Positions 12,501-23,035 of a stretch of 64,000 bases of DNA are shown one piece after another (positions within the stretch are counted from its first letter, which is position 1; each line of letters begins with the position of its first letter). Position numbers and translations under genes: made by a program. The notes under the pieces were generated by a model. It worked only from the letters and a program-made list of their open reading frames with translations, ran no database searches and was not told the DNA's origin. Source of the DNA: Hawksworthiomyces lignivorus (lineage: Eukaryota; Ascomycota; Sordariomycetes; Ophiostomatales; Ophiostomataceae); the NCBI GenBank assembly GCA_002917075.1, contig NTMA01000036.1:186001-250000 (forward strand), written 5' to 3'.

Positions 12501-13473
12501 GAGCTGGAGACCATCGGCTGGACGAACCGCTTCTTTACCATGTGGTTCGGCAACATGGACGTCTTCAGCCGCGTCCACGACAAGAAGCTGTGCATCTCCG
12601 CCATCGTCTCCCTCCTCTCCATCCCTCCCAGCAACATCCCTGCCAGCGTTTCTGTTGGCTGGCCAAGGCTTCTCAAGGTGCGTCTCTTTCCTCTGTCGCC
12701 CGCTTCCATAATTCTGCTTCTTCTCCGTCTCACGCTAACAACACATCACAGGGTGCCATTGCCATGTTCAGGACGCTGCCAGCGGCCATAAAGAGTATGC
12801 ACAAGATCTTCTCCTTAGCGATTGTTGGGCTTTTGCACATGTGCTTGCAGTTTTTCTAACTTTTTTGAATCTTAGACCGGGAGGATGCGCTTCAAGACGA
12901 CTTCCAGTTCGCCGGCGGCGCTGGCGACGACGAGTGGGATGACCCCGATGATGGCTGGGTCGAGGAGGAGGGTCCGATCGAGACAACGACCGAGACCAAG
13001 GACGAGAACACGGCCTATATCGAGTTCCTCAGCGAGGAGGCCCAGAAGATCGAGCGCCTGCGCAACCAGGCCGAGTCAACCGACGAGCTCGGCGAGGAGA
13101 GCTTGCTGCTCGAATCTTCTCTGGACAAGATTGAACCTTATCAGCTTTTCCGCAATGCCATAACCCGTACGTGCCATTCCAGCTACGACTGTTTTGCAGC
13201 CTTCTCATTCCCCCTTTCCTCTTTCATAATTTTCATGAGAATGGACTTTTTCATATTGCATTTCGGCTAACACTCTCAGAACTGGAACGCGACCAGCCGC
13301 AATTTTCTGCTGGCTTAGTAGGCCATCTGTCCCCAGACGAGCGAGGCATTATGGAATCCGTCTATGCCCAAGCCGACCGGGAAGCCCAGGCTGCTCAGAT
13401 TCTCTTCAACGAACAACGAAAGCTGATGACAGAAAACGGCGTTCCGGCGGCCAATGCTGTCCCACCAAGCTAG
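9589..13473 (+). CDS. NMD5: Importin beta-family karyopherin, importin-7/8 type (Nmd5/Kap119-like)
   Basis: Nuclear transport receptor of 1,080 aa. Exons: 9589-9684, 9775-9853, 10008-10653, 10784-12677, 12752-12794, 12876-13166 and 13280-13473, all GT-AG with consistent phases. The N-terminus has the Ran-binding importin-N layout (VRQTAEAQLKS, then LETDQGQNVKLSAAIYVKN) followed by HEAT-like helices throughout. Importin-7/8 hallmarks include HWDYPGRWP near residue 125, WWKAKKWAYFNLNRLF near 260, and an acidic patch (DDEWDDPDDGW) near residue 935, before the C-terminal helices. Family length is 1,040-1,050 aa, so it is full length. Yeast relatives are Nmd5/Kap119 and Sxm1/Kap108, which import ribosomal proteins, TFIIS and Hog1. 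Which one this matches is inference. Exon 5 is only 43 bases. It stands alone, with a CT-rich leader upstream. Confidence 0.92.
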
Positions 13474-14817
13474 TTGTTGTGTGCGATAGTCTATTTTCTG
13501 GTCTTTTGTCGGGTCCGAATTTCGAAGAGCCAGACCCGAAGGGCTTTCACTGCTTTGGCTGAGGTAACTGAAAAAAAAAAAAAATAAACACCGAGTCCTG
13601 CAGCCGTGCGGTCCTGGTCTAGACGCGAAGGCTCTTCCCCTTCAAAAGCCGTTCTGGTATCTTGCGAGGCCGATTGGGATACTATACTGCATTAAAACTT
13701 CTCTGCCTACGAACCAATCTATAGCGTGTCTCTTATTGTCTTTTTCGTTCTTGTCATGCATTGGTTTTTGCTCCTTTGCCACCAGCTTCCATTGTTCCCA
13801 CTTCTACCATCCCAAGTACCAGCACATATGTTAACAATAAAAAAAAAGCTCAAAAAAAAGCCAGAAGGAGAAGAAGAAGAAGAAGATAATAAACATCATT
13901 CCCCAAAGGAAACTCCATCCAAAAAAAGAAGCAAAAAAAAGATAAGAAAACCAACATACGAGACAGAATGATGAAGAGAGAATGAGAGACAATGAGGTAT
14001 ACCTGGGTTAACAATCTCTTAAGGAAAGACAAAAGTAAGAGGAGGCATTTGATTTTAGAAGGGAAAAGGATGAGGAATAGCAGTTGGGGTGCACGGGCGT
14101 CTTTTTCTTTTCGAATAGTATATACATAGCTTTACAAGAAATTCTCAAATTCTGCGATAGCTGTCCGTCCGTGAAATCCATTAGGCTTCCATTCATTTAG
14201 CCTCTCTTCTGGCTTATATTATGTCGTCGTTTCTCTCGAGTTAGAGCTACGCATTCTCCGGTCTTGACATATCTACTGGGAAATCCTAGCAAGGAGTTTC
14301 ACGCGGACCTCGCTCGCACAAAGAAGGACAGAGAAATGAAACCTCTGCTTCCATGCAAATCAGGCAGGCTGGTCTTGCCTACGGAGCCATACCCTTGGAA
14401 CAGTAACGTATAGAAAGAAGCCAAGCTGCTGCAGTAGCAACTACAGATGTTGATCTTCATCTGATAGATTTCCTAAATAAAAGACGAAACCTACTAACCC
14501 CTTCTCCATTTTTTTGGTCTAGAAGACAGAATATTGTGAAATCCAGCACAGCAGCCAAGGCTGTTCATTTTTCATTTGCAACTCACTAGCAAACCACGTG
14601 CCATCCATCAATATCGTCTCTTCATATGAAGACTTCGATCCAAATGAAGTCCATTTTTGCTATACCAGGCCCTGACAATATGCGTACCATATCCCCATTT
14701 CACGCTCCGACTAGGAGACGGAAGTTACCATCGTATGATCGAAGTGTGCACATCTAGACAGAAAAAAGAAGTACTAATCGGGCCGCATCGTGGCAAGGCG
14801 AAGAAAAAGTGGTGAAA
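13474..14817. other. Intergenic spacer, importin 3' flank to ARPC4 3' flank
   Basis: Convergent spacer of 1.3 kb. It contains A runs (13571-13584), purine-rich low-complexity sequence (13840-13950, repeated GAAGAAG and AAAAAGAAG) and no gene. The AG-rich open frames here are low-complexity artefacts. Confidence 0.6.
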
Positions 14818-15610
14818 TTAGTCAAACTACAGAGAGGGGGGGGGAAGAAAAAACGTCAGCAAAACAAAACTCTGTCTAATAGATATTGAGCGAAGGGCCA
14901 GCTTACCGGTGTCAAGAAGGACTCGGCCACAAAACGGGCGCGTGCGTTTAACTATGAGCAGTCAGAAAACGTTGCCAAAAAGAGGGAGAGAGAGAGAAGT
15001 CAGGCAGGCGGCGACGTACAAACAGCTTCATCTCCGAAATCTCCTTGTCGACCTCCTCCATGAACTGGATGATAAAGTCGACGAGCTTGTGCTTCAGCAT
15101 GGCCTCGGTGTGGAAGTTGGTGATGAGGAAGGAGATGTCGTAGCCCTCGACGGGCTTCCGCCGCAGCACGAAGAAGGACTCGGCGCGCTGGGTCAGGAAC
15201 CGGGTGAACTTGTGGACCAGGATGTGCTCGATCTCGTCGGCCTGCTTGATCTTGATGCTGACGCGGACGCTGTTGACGCTCGCCTCGATCAGCACGCGCT
15301 CGTTCTCGTTGCGCGCGACGACCAGCGGCGCCAGCAGCACCTCGGGCGACGTGCGCGCCTCGACCTCGGGCACGTTGTGGCGCTCGGCCGTCTGCGACGC
15401 GAAGTCGCCCAGGCAGAGGGCGACTGTCAGGCTGCTCCGGACCGCCTGGAGGTAGGGGCGGAGGGACTGGGACTAGAGATGGGAGAGGGTGGCACGGTGA
15501 GCACGACGTTCAGATGAGGAGTATACCACCATTGCAAGGGAACTCTCGACAAGATGGAGAGAGAGAGAGAGAGAGAGAGGCCAATGCCGCCTCCGTGCGA
15601 AACTCACCAT
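14818..15610 (-). CDS. ARC19: Arp2/3 complex subunit 4 (p20-ARC)
   Basis: ARPC4 subunit of the actin-nucleating Arp2/3 complex at cortical actin patches; 169 aa, the family's normal length. Four exons: 15610-15608 (the start codon only), 15472-15020, 14951-14907 and 14826-14818 (two codons plus stop). Introns begin GTGAGT, GTACGT and GTAAGC and all end TAG. Recognisable segments are [12 protein letters not shown] at the start, [20 protein letters not shown], then [19 protein letters not shown], and [14 protein letters not shown] followed by [17 protein letters not shown] at the end. The intact C-terminus obtained only after joining the 9-base last exon strongly supports the model. Intron 1 carries a (TC)n tract, and a (CA)n tract lies just upstream of the start codon in the leader. 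Confidence 0.92.
15557..15579. repeat. (GA)n microsatellite in ARC19 intron 1
   Basis: An uninterrupted GA dinucleotide run inside the first intron, (TC)n on the coding strand, near its 5' end. It can serve as a length-variable marker and may act as a polypyrimidine stretch. Confidence 0.95.

Positions 15611-15613
<3 letters not shown>

Positions 15614-15645
<32 letters not shown>
15614..15645. repeat. (TG)n microsatellite immediately upstream of the ARC19 start codon
   Basis: 32 bases of alternating TG, (CA)n on the ARC19 coding strand. It ends only three bases before the start codon, so it probably lies in the 5' leader. Confidence 0.95.
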
Positions 15646-15647
<2 letters not shown>

Positions 15648-16575
15648 ATCTGTAAGGGAGAAGTGGTTTATATCGATGGCGTTGCTAGGAAGAAAGGCCC
15701 CTTCCGAGCAGGCAGCGCAAGCTGTGGGCTCTGTTCGAAAGGAGAGTAGCACCCTCGCGCTGCTGTCGACAGGATTGTGTGGGTCTTCGTTTCGCTAGAT
15801 GTGCCGTCAGCAGTCGCTGTCCCGCATTACTGCTCCGTCCGGCCACCGTCGTTCGTCAAGGCTCTTTTTCTGTTCGCTTCCCTGCGTTCTGTTGACGAAT
15901 TGGACGTTTCCGCCTTACAAGCAGCACAGATCAGGGAAGCTTCTCGTTTTGGAGGGGGAATGTTGATCGGCTTGGCTGTGGCCTGGGCACACAAGCCACA
16001 TGGTTACGACGGCGAGCGCCCTTAATGATGCCCCGCGCTCTCTCCCCTTCCCCTCCACATATAGTGCACGTGATTTTAATTTTGCAACGTCACTTTCTAG
16101 AATGGACAGCTGCCGTTAGCATTTCGCCAGGTGACAGGAAACGCTTGTGAAGCTTTTGATAATAGCGGTAGACAAGGTGCTGCGTCCAAATAAGCAGAAA
16201 CAAAAGCGCAGAAACAAGGCAAAGCATATCATCAGTGCAGAGCTCGTGCCAAGAACGTGTCCATGATCTTCATTCGTGCCATAAAACCTCTCTATCTACC
16301 TTTTTATTTACTCCGTATACTGCCCTTTGATTCACCGTCTCGGCGCCAGAAACAACCATGCCTTTGATTTCTCCCGCTGAGACTACATGTCGCCCAGCGT
16401 TCGTCTATATCCAGCTGGAGCCATGCAAATGCAAGAGCACAACAGTACAGTAGACGCGAAGAAAATGAGGAAAGAAAAGTGTAGAGGACTAGAGTGACAT
16501 AAAGAGAGGTACAAAATTCATTACATCGCTGTCGGCATCTTCCCGTCAACAGGGTGCATCGAGAGAGCGTTCTTC
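15646..16575. other. Intergenic spacer upstream of ARC19 and downstream of UBP6
   Basis: About 0.9 kb with no supportable gene. It includes the ARC19 promoter side and the UBP6 3' flank. One exact TACTCCGTA copy lies at 16309-16317. Confidence 0.55.
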
Positions 16576-18487
16576 TCATGGCTGGAAGAACTGCTCCGTG
16601 ACGCGGTTCTCTGGCAGCGGCAGGGGCACGGCGCCGTAGATAAGGATGAGTGCCGAATGCGACTCACCGCCGCCGGCCAGGGCGTCGATGCGCTCGCTGC
16701 CCACCTCGGACACGTTTTCGTCGTTGAACCACCACCAGTTGCCGTCCTCCTCGGACATGCGCCCGTTCTTGGGATTCAGAAGCGTGCCCTTCTTGACAAA
16801 GGCCGTGTAGTGGCCGCTGTCGGCGCCGGGCCCCTGGTGGGCCACGACGGCGCGCAGCTCGTACAGGCCCGTGTGGTTGGCGTACCGGTCCTCTTCCAGC
16901 CGCGGCCGCACCAGCTGGTACAGCTCCTCCTTGGCCTTGTGCAGCGCCGTGCGCTTCTCCGCGTCGATCTGCGCGTCCGTCTTGTACTCGACGTCTTCGC
17001 CATCCTTCTTTTCCTCGGCCGGCTGGCCGCTGCTGCTGCTGCTGCCGCCGCCGCCGCCGCCGCTTGCCGACGCAGTCGCCTCCGCCTCCGCCTTTCCGTC
17101 CGACAGCGGCCGCTTCCGCTTCTTGTTGGTGCGCTCGATCTCGTCCATCTCCTTGCGGATCTCGCGCACCTTCTCGCGCACGGGCACCAGCTGGGTGCGC
17201 AGCTCGTCCGTGCACATCTCCGAGACGTCCAGCTCGTGCGGGAAGGTCACCTTGCGCATGATCTTGGCCTTCTTCTGGATGTCGCGCTTCCAGTAGAAGC
17301 GCACAAAGTGCACGGTGAGGTACTTGGGCAGCCGCGCGATCTTCGACGTCGACGTGAACGTGGCGTCGCGGCCCAGCTCGTCCGAGTGCTTCTCGATCTT
17401 CTCCGTCAGGCCGGCCAGCAGGCCGTCGCGCAGGTGGTTGATGGAGATGCTGATGTGGCAGGGCAGCGTCAGAAACGACTCGCGCGTCGGCTGCGCCTGC
17501 GCCTCCGTGCGGCCCTCGGCCTCGTCGCACACCAGCGTCTTCTCCATCTCGCCGGCCATGTAGCGCCGGATCACGCTGACGCTGTGGCTCTCTCCGCCGC
17601 TGGGCCCGGCTGCCGGCGCTGCCGGCGCGACCGCCGCCGCGTCGCCGCCCTCGGCCTTGCTAGATGGCTCGGGCGGCGCGTCCTTGATCAGCAGCGTCCG
17701 CCGCAGATTGTCCACGATAAACGTCCACGCCTCCTCGGCGTCCTGCTGCGCGAAGCCCTGCCCGGTGCGCGACCGCTCGGCAAAGCGGGGCTGGAACGTG
17801 CGCAGCGTGTTCAGGAACCGGTGCGGCACAAACGTCGCATGCGAGCTCGCCAGCCGGAAGAATACCTCGCGCAGCTGGCGCGCCAGCGTCGCCGTCGCGT
17901 CGCCGTTGTCCGACTGGAACTTGTTCACCAGCGAGTCCTGCAGCTCCGGAATCGATCGCATCGCCTGCAGCGACGCGTTCAGGTAGCACGTGTTGCCCAG
18001 GTTCGTCAGGCCGCCCGGCGTCGCCAGCACGTCTTGCCGCGCTGCGTCCACCACGCCGTCCTCGATGAAGCGCGTCTTCTCGGCGGGCGCCTGGAAGCGC
18101 ACGGGCGCCGCGCCCGGCTGGCCGAGCACCATGATGGCCTGACCGGGCTTGAGGCTGAGCGTCGACATGTCCGTGTCGTCTTTGACCTGGCGGCCCTTGA
18201 TAAGGATTTTCTGGTTTTCCGGCTGCACTCCGGTCAAGCTGTACACTTGGTACTTGAAAATGGCGCCCGGCTCCGAGACGTCGACGTCAACATCGTACTT
18301 CTTCCCTTGGTGCTTGATCGATACTGAGAGATGCATGTCAGTAGCCGCGCTGGGCTGTAGTTGGCCAATATAAAAGAAGCTTCCCTGTCATCATCCGAAA
18401 TGACTGACACAGTCCTACACCCCACTACGTACCAGAAACGGTGCTGGAGGCATCCGCCGCGGAATCAACTTCCATTGTGCTTGCCAT
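16576..18487 (-). CDS. UBP6: Proteasome-associated ubiquitin carboxyl-terminal hydrolase (Ubp6/USP14)
   Basis: Deubiquitinase that binds the 19S proteasome and trims ubiquitin from substrates; 600 aa. Exon 1 is 18487-18433, the intron starts GTACGT and ends CTCTCAG, and exon 2 is 18323-16576. A ubiquitin-like domain occupies about residues 19-90 (VSIKHQGKKYDVDVDV, KILIKGRQVKDD). The Cys box GLTNLGNTCYLNASLQ places the catalytic Cys at about 131. The His box GADSGHYTAFVKK places His at about 523, followed by NWWWFNDENVSEV. Yeast Ubp6 is 499 aa. The extra length lies mostly between these boxes and includes a Gly/Ser-rich stretch (about residues 435-450). A downstream in-frame ATG at 18336 (inside the intron) gives a shorter frame, but the spliced start gives the better ubiquitin-like N-terminus. 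Confidence 0.93.
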
Positions 18488-19505
18488 TGTAGGCTGAAGT
18501 GTCGGAATGTGATGTAATGTGATATAATGTGAACAGAAACTGAGGAGGGGTCTCAGATATCGGCCTGCCGTTTAGGCGAATGGAAATAGGACAGCTGTCG
18601 AAGCTCAAGCGAGGCTGCCACGAAAAATGTGTATCAAGAGCCGAAAGCTTAAACCGAAAACAAATCGAGAAACAGACCAGACACTCTTCGGTAAACCAGT
18701 GGAAAAAGAAAAAGGCGGCTGCGGTATACTTCTTCTGCCAATTGCCACAGTCCCAAATCTTGAGCAATATCACAAGAGGCGGCGACGGCGAGAAGCTTCG
18801 AAATCAACAGTGAGAGGCAACAACGTTGATGGCGCAACGAACGGGCTAGCGAGGGAAAGACCCACACAAGTTCCCTGGTGGCGGGGGGGGGAGTTTCCAG
18901 AAGCTTGCCGGCCAGGAACAAAAAAACTCCGTTCCATCAAGCAGCACCGCTTATGCAAGAAAACCATCAACTAGTTATATACCTAAGCAATCTCAAATAT
19001 TGCATTTGTTGAAGTAGCACCGCCAGGGCGCTGTGCCCAGTGTAAGCCATCATCTCAATGTGCATCTTACAGCAATACGCTGGGCGTCACTCGTGTTTGG
19101 GGAAATTGGCGAAGCTTCGTTGCAGAACCTTGAAAAAGTGTGAGACAATGCGACTGGAAAATTTAATTTTTTTTTCTGTTCATGTTCACTTCTAGTTCTA
19201 TGTCCTGAACTGGTGACGTGTGATGTGAGACACCGTCATGAAGTTCCGCCGACAAATATTCCACCGGTAAGAAACAGAACCAAAAAGACGCCTCTAATAC
19301 ATTGTCTGGACCGGCAGCCAAGAAGTCTTTTATGAATGCAGCAAAGTAAGAACCACGTATAGCGCCTACCAACCAGCCAGTCCGAAAGTATAAATCCCAA
19401 TATTCCCCGATCCAGATGTACCGCATGTAGTACCGTACTCCGACAAAAAAAAAAATAGAAAATTCCACTACTCTTACAGAGCTACAATAGTGTGGGCCCC
19501 AATGC
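18488..19505. other. Intergenic spacer upstream of UBP6
   Basis: One kilobase holding the UBP6 promoter and the 3' flank of the next minus-strand gene. Open frames of 60-115 codons here overlap one another on both strands and show no motif. No gene is called. Confidence 0.55.
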
Positions 19506-20235
19506 TCAGACCACTCGAGCTGCTGCTAGTTTCTGCTTGCTCTTTTGACTCAAGATGCCAAGCCGCAGGCTGTAGTCACTGATGCGCATGATGGTGCCTA
19601 GGTCAATGCGGTCCATATCGTATTCGCCGTCGATTCTCCTTGGAAGCGTATCTGCCGTCACTGGAAATTCGAGTTTTCCTGTTTCTTGTGTTTCTCCTGC
19701 GTCCACTTCGAAGCTGTATATGCCAGTGGAATCTGTTGGCGAGTCCTCTATTTCGGCTGCCTTTCTCTTCTGGGCCCCGTTCCGTCTGAAAATCAAGTTA
19801 GCTGGCACGACTTTGCTTGCGGACAGCTTCGCATTTTAAATACAATAAAACAGAGCGAGGACGTACTTTTCTGCTACTTCGCTCTCCCTTGCTAACCGAA
19901 GCTTCAGTGCAATCTGCGAAGAAGGATTAGGATATGCTGCCAGACCCGTCTTGTGCCACAATCTGCAGAGCACCTACTTGTGCAAGCTTCTGCTCTATGC
20001 TCAAGGAGCTGTCGCGCATGGCGTGAAGTTGGTGGGATATGTAAAACCACTCCATTAGAAAGTATGGGGCGTAATCGTCAGATATGCCCAATTTGGAGAA
20101 CTCGTCTGGTGGTAGCATCTCAAGCTGACTCTCAACCCGCGATGCGCAAGTTTGCATATTATTGTATGCAAGGTACCGGTAAATAAGCGTGTTGAGGATC
20201 TGCTTATGCTTGGGCTGGTCAGTCATGTTGTTCAA
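19506..20235 (-). CDS. Hypothetical protein, three exons, not recognised
   Basis: A spliced frame of 194 aa: exons 20235-19978, 19913-19867 and 19785-19506. Introns start GTAGGT and GTACGT and end GCAG and TTCAG, and phases 0 and 2 are both consistent. The consistent joining of three short exons is the main evidence that this is a gene. The N-terminal 85 residues are predicted mostly helical (ILNTLIYRYLAYNNM, SLSIEQKLAQ). The middle contains a basic cluster (EKRNGAQKRKAAE) that could be a nuclear localisation signal. The C-terminus is charged and ends SQKSKQKLAAARVV. There is no signal peptide or membrane segment. I do not recognise a family. A small nuclear or chromatin-associated protein is only a guess from composition. 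Confidence 0.6.
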
Positions 20236-23002
20236 GACAGGGGCCTGTCCTGTTAGGATGCGGTTGGTTTAGGTTGCAGGAGATGGGTGATCGGCAGATC
20301 AAAGCGGGTCGAAGGTTCGGATAGATTTCAGAGCTCTTGGTGAGCAATGTACATGATAGAGAGGCAGCAAATGAAGTATCAAAAGACTAGGATTAAGAGC
20401 TGCAGCATCCAAGGCTATATACGCAGGAAGTTACCGAGGCATAGCAGAGAAATAGAGCGACAGAAAGCACATAGAGTTCTTATAAATGGATTATTTGAGC
20501 CTTAGGAGAGCAAAAGGAAGAGGGCAAAATACATTTCGATACAGGTCAGAAAAGGAGAGAAAGAGGGAGCAGGGAAAAGAAAAGAGCGCCAACATTCTAG
20601 TATCCCGTAACTAAAGTACAGCGGCGTTCCACTCACAATCATAGCTCATCTTTGCAACATTTCGGTCATTTTCCCTTTCTGTCTCACCCTCTTCCTCGTC
20701 TTATTTCTTTTGCTCAGAAGCTCAGCTCCCCTCCCTAGCACTGTTGACGCAATTGCGTAGGTAGTACACGGAGTTGGCGAAATACAAGCATATGAGGGTG
20801 TGCGGGCAGAGCCTAGCGTTCCTTTACAAGCGGACAGACTTACAAGGCGAGTAATCTCCGCTTTCCAACCTCGTAATGACGATGCTACAGGAGCTTTTGG
20901 TCCGGAAGAGAGCTTGAAGCGGCCCTTCACAACTTTTCCTTGCATATTCAAGCTCAGCATAGAAAATGGAGCTCAATTCCCAATGTTACATACAGTGAAC
21001 TGTGGCATCGTTTCATATGCCGCAGAGTGTTCTTCGTTAACAACGAAATGACAGTACCGCAGAATAGAGCTCTGTATGTATGATGTTTGCCATCCTTACA
21101 TCCGAATGCTGTGGGAGATCCCAGAGGAACTCTTCCCTGCTTCCCAGAAAGATGGCAATAGGACGCTGAGACATCTGCTCCACCCCACTGGAGCCTTTTC
21201 CAAGTTGGGGGATGTAAACTCTCGTCATTACGCACAGGGCAAATCATATTTACGATTACCGAGACGTTCATTGGCTCAAGTGTCACGTTTAATCACATAC
21301 GTAGATACTCCATACTTACTCTGAGAAGATGGGTAATACCGCGTACGAAACCAGGGAGGTACGGGTTTTGCCTTGGAATGACTGTGAAGATGGGATAGCG
21401 TTCCAGAAGAACGTAGAAACGAGCAGTTTCAAAGATAATGGCCAGCTACCATCCCGGCTGAGGCGTTCATGGATACTCCGCGGAGACGAGGACGTAGCTC
21501 AGCTGGCGGCGATGACGCCCAGAGAGAGTTAGTATCCCTAGTCTGTCTTTCCATTCTTTCTTCTCGGGTTATTTATTCTCTTGGCCCTTCCTTCTTAACG
21601 ACCCACTTCACCTGTACCTGTACCTTGGATACATGGAGAAATGCCAGAATCTATTAAAACTTTACAGCGCAGGCTTTGGATGAGCGACCGAGAGGATGCA
21701 ACTAGCTAAAATATGAGAGGCCAAAGTCGAACTAAAAGCAGAAATGTTCCGAGGTCGCGCATCTAAGAACGAAAAAAGCACACGCCCCATCCGTCCCCTC
21801 TCTTGATGCACTTCTAATATACGTGAGAGCTTATCATTCAATATGGAGCATATGCCGAGCACAATAGCGTGCATCTGAACCGGGAGGACAGTTGAGGCTG
21901 GGCTTCTGACAAGCCCAGCCCATGCTTGCTTTTTTGACCCGTTCCCCTATTTCATCCGTTTGGTTCTTTCTTTTCTTTTCTTCTTTCTTTTCTTTTTGAG
22001 ACATTAGACCTGTTCGTTTCGTTTCAATGGCCCACTCACACGCCAGTTATTCAAAGGAGCGGCGAGTATGTAATATACCGACGAAATAAGAAACCTAGCG
22101 CGGGCAAACCAACTTAGACCGAGAGACGGCGGCTTTCTTAGTTTGTATGGCCATCCTTTAAAATGCATTCGTGCTATGGAGAGCTGGAAAGACAACAACC
22201 CTTTGCGCTTTTAGTCTTTTCCGCTTGGCCCAAGTGCCCATTTACTGTTCTTGATACTCTTGTGAGGTAAACCGCAGAAAGAGCTTGATGTTAAGCATTA
22301 CTCTGTCATCTTTTTATTCGACCTCGCTGCTGTTTGGAGTGTGCTGAAATCTCGAGTTCATTTTCAACCCCTGTCACCCTCGCATCCTCCCAGAATCACC
22401 CCCTTCCTTTTATCCGAACTTTGTCGTGTCTCATTTCTCTCTACAGCACCGTTTTAGAGCTCTGAATTTTGCGTCATTTTTCATAATATTGGTGACATTT
22501 ATGAGAGACAGTTCGTATTACTTCAGATATACGAAACAGATAGTATATAGTGTAATTGAATTGCAATTTGAGAAAGGGCTTGTTTCTCGTAAAAACCCAG
22601 GGCTATGGATTGCTATGGAGTCGGAGATATGATCTGCAAACGCATCTAATAATCTCCCGGGGCCTTCCTTGGCATAGCTTCGGCAATGTGACAGGGCCAG
22701 GCCAGAGGATCCAGGTTACCGGCAAATTGGTCTGAAGTCAAGGCAACGCGAGGCACATTGAATTCTTCAACCTGGTGCAGCACCAGCAAAAAAGCTCTCA
22801 ATCAAATGGGACGGGGTAGAGAGGCTTCATACTGCACCCGAACAGAAAAACTATGGTAGCTAGGCAGCGCCGCCTGGTTCCCTTCTTTGCTCTTTAATTC
22901 ATTTCCTTTTTTCTCTTCCTTTTAATGTTCTCTACAACAAATACTCGACCGTTTTCCAATTCTCTCTTGCTTGATGACTACTCATACTTTACTGTGCACA
23001 AC

Positions 23003-23035
<33 letters not shown>

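Noticed and set aside
10659..12578. 639-codon minus-strand frame
   Set aside because: Antisense shadow of the importin gene, produced by GC-rich codon use; it has low-complexity Val/Asp/Glu composition and no domain.
16657..18327. 556-codon plus-strand frame
   Set aside because: Antisense shadow of UBP6 with Arg/Ala/Leu-rich composition; UBP6 on the other strand has unmistakable catalytic boxes.
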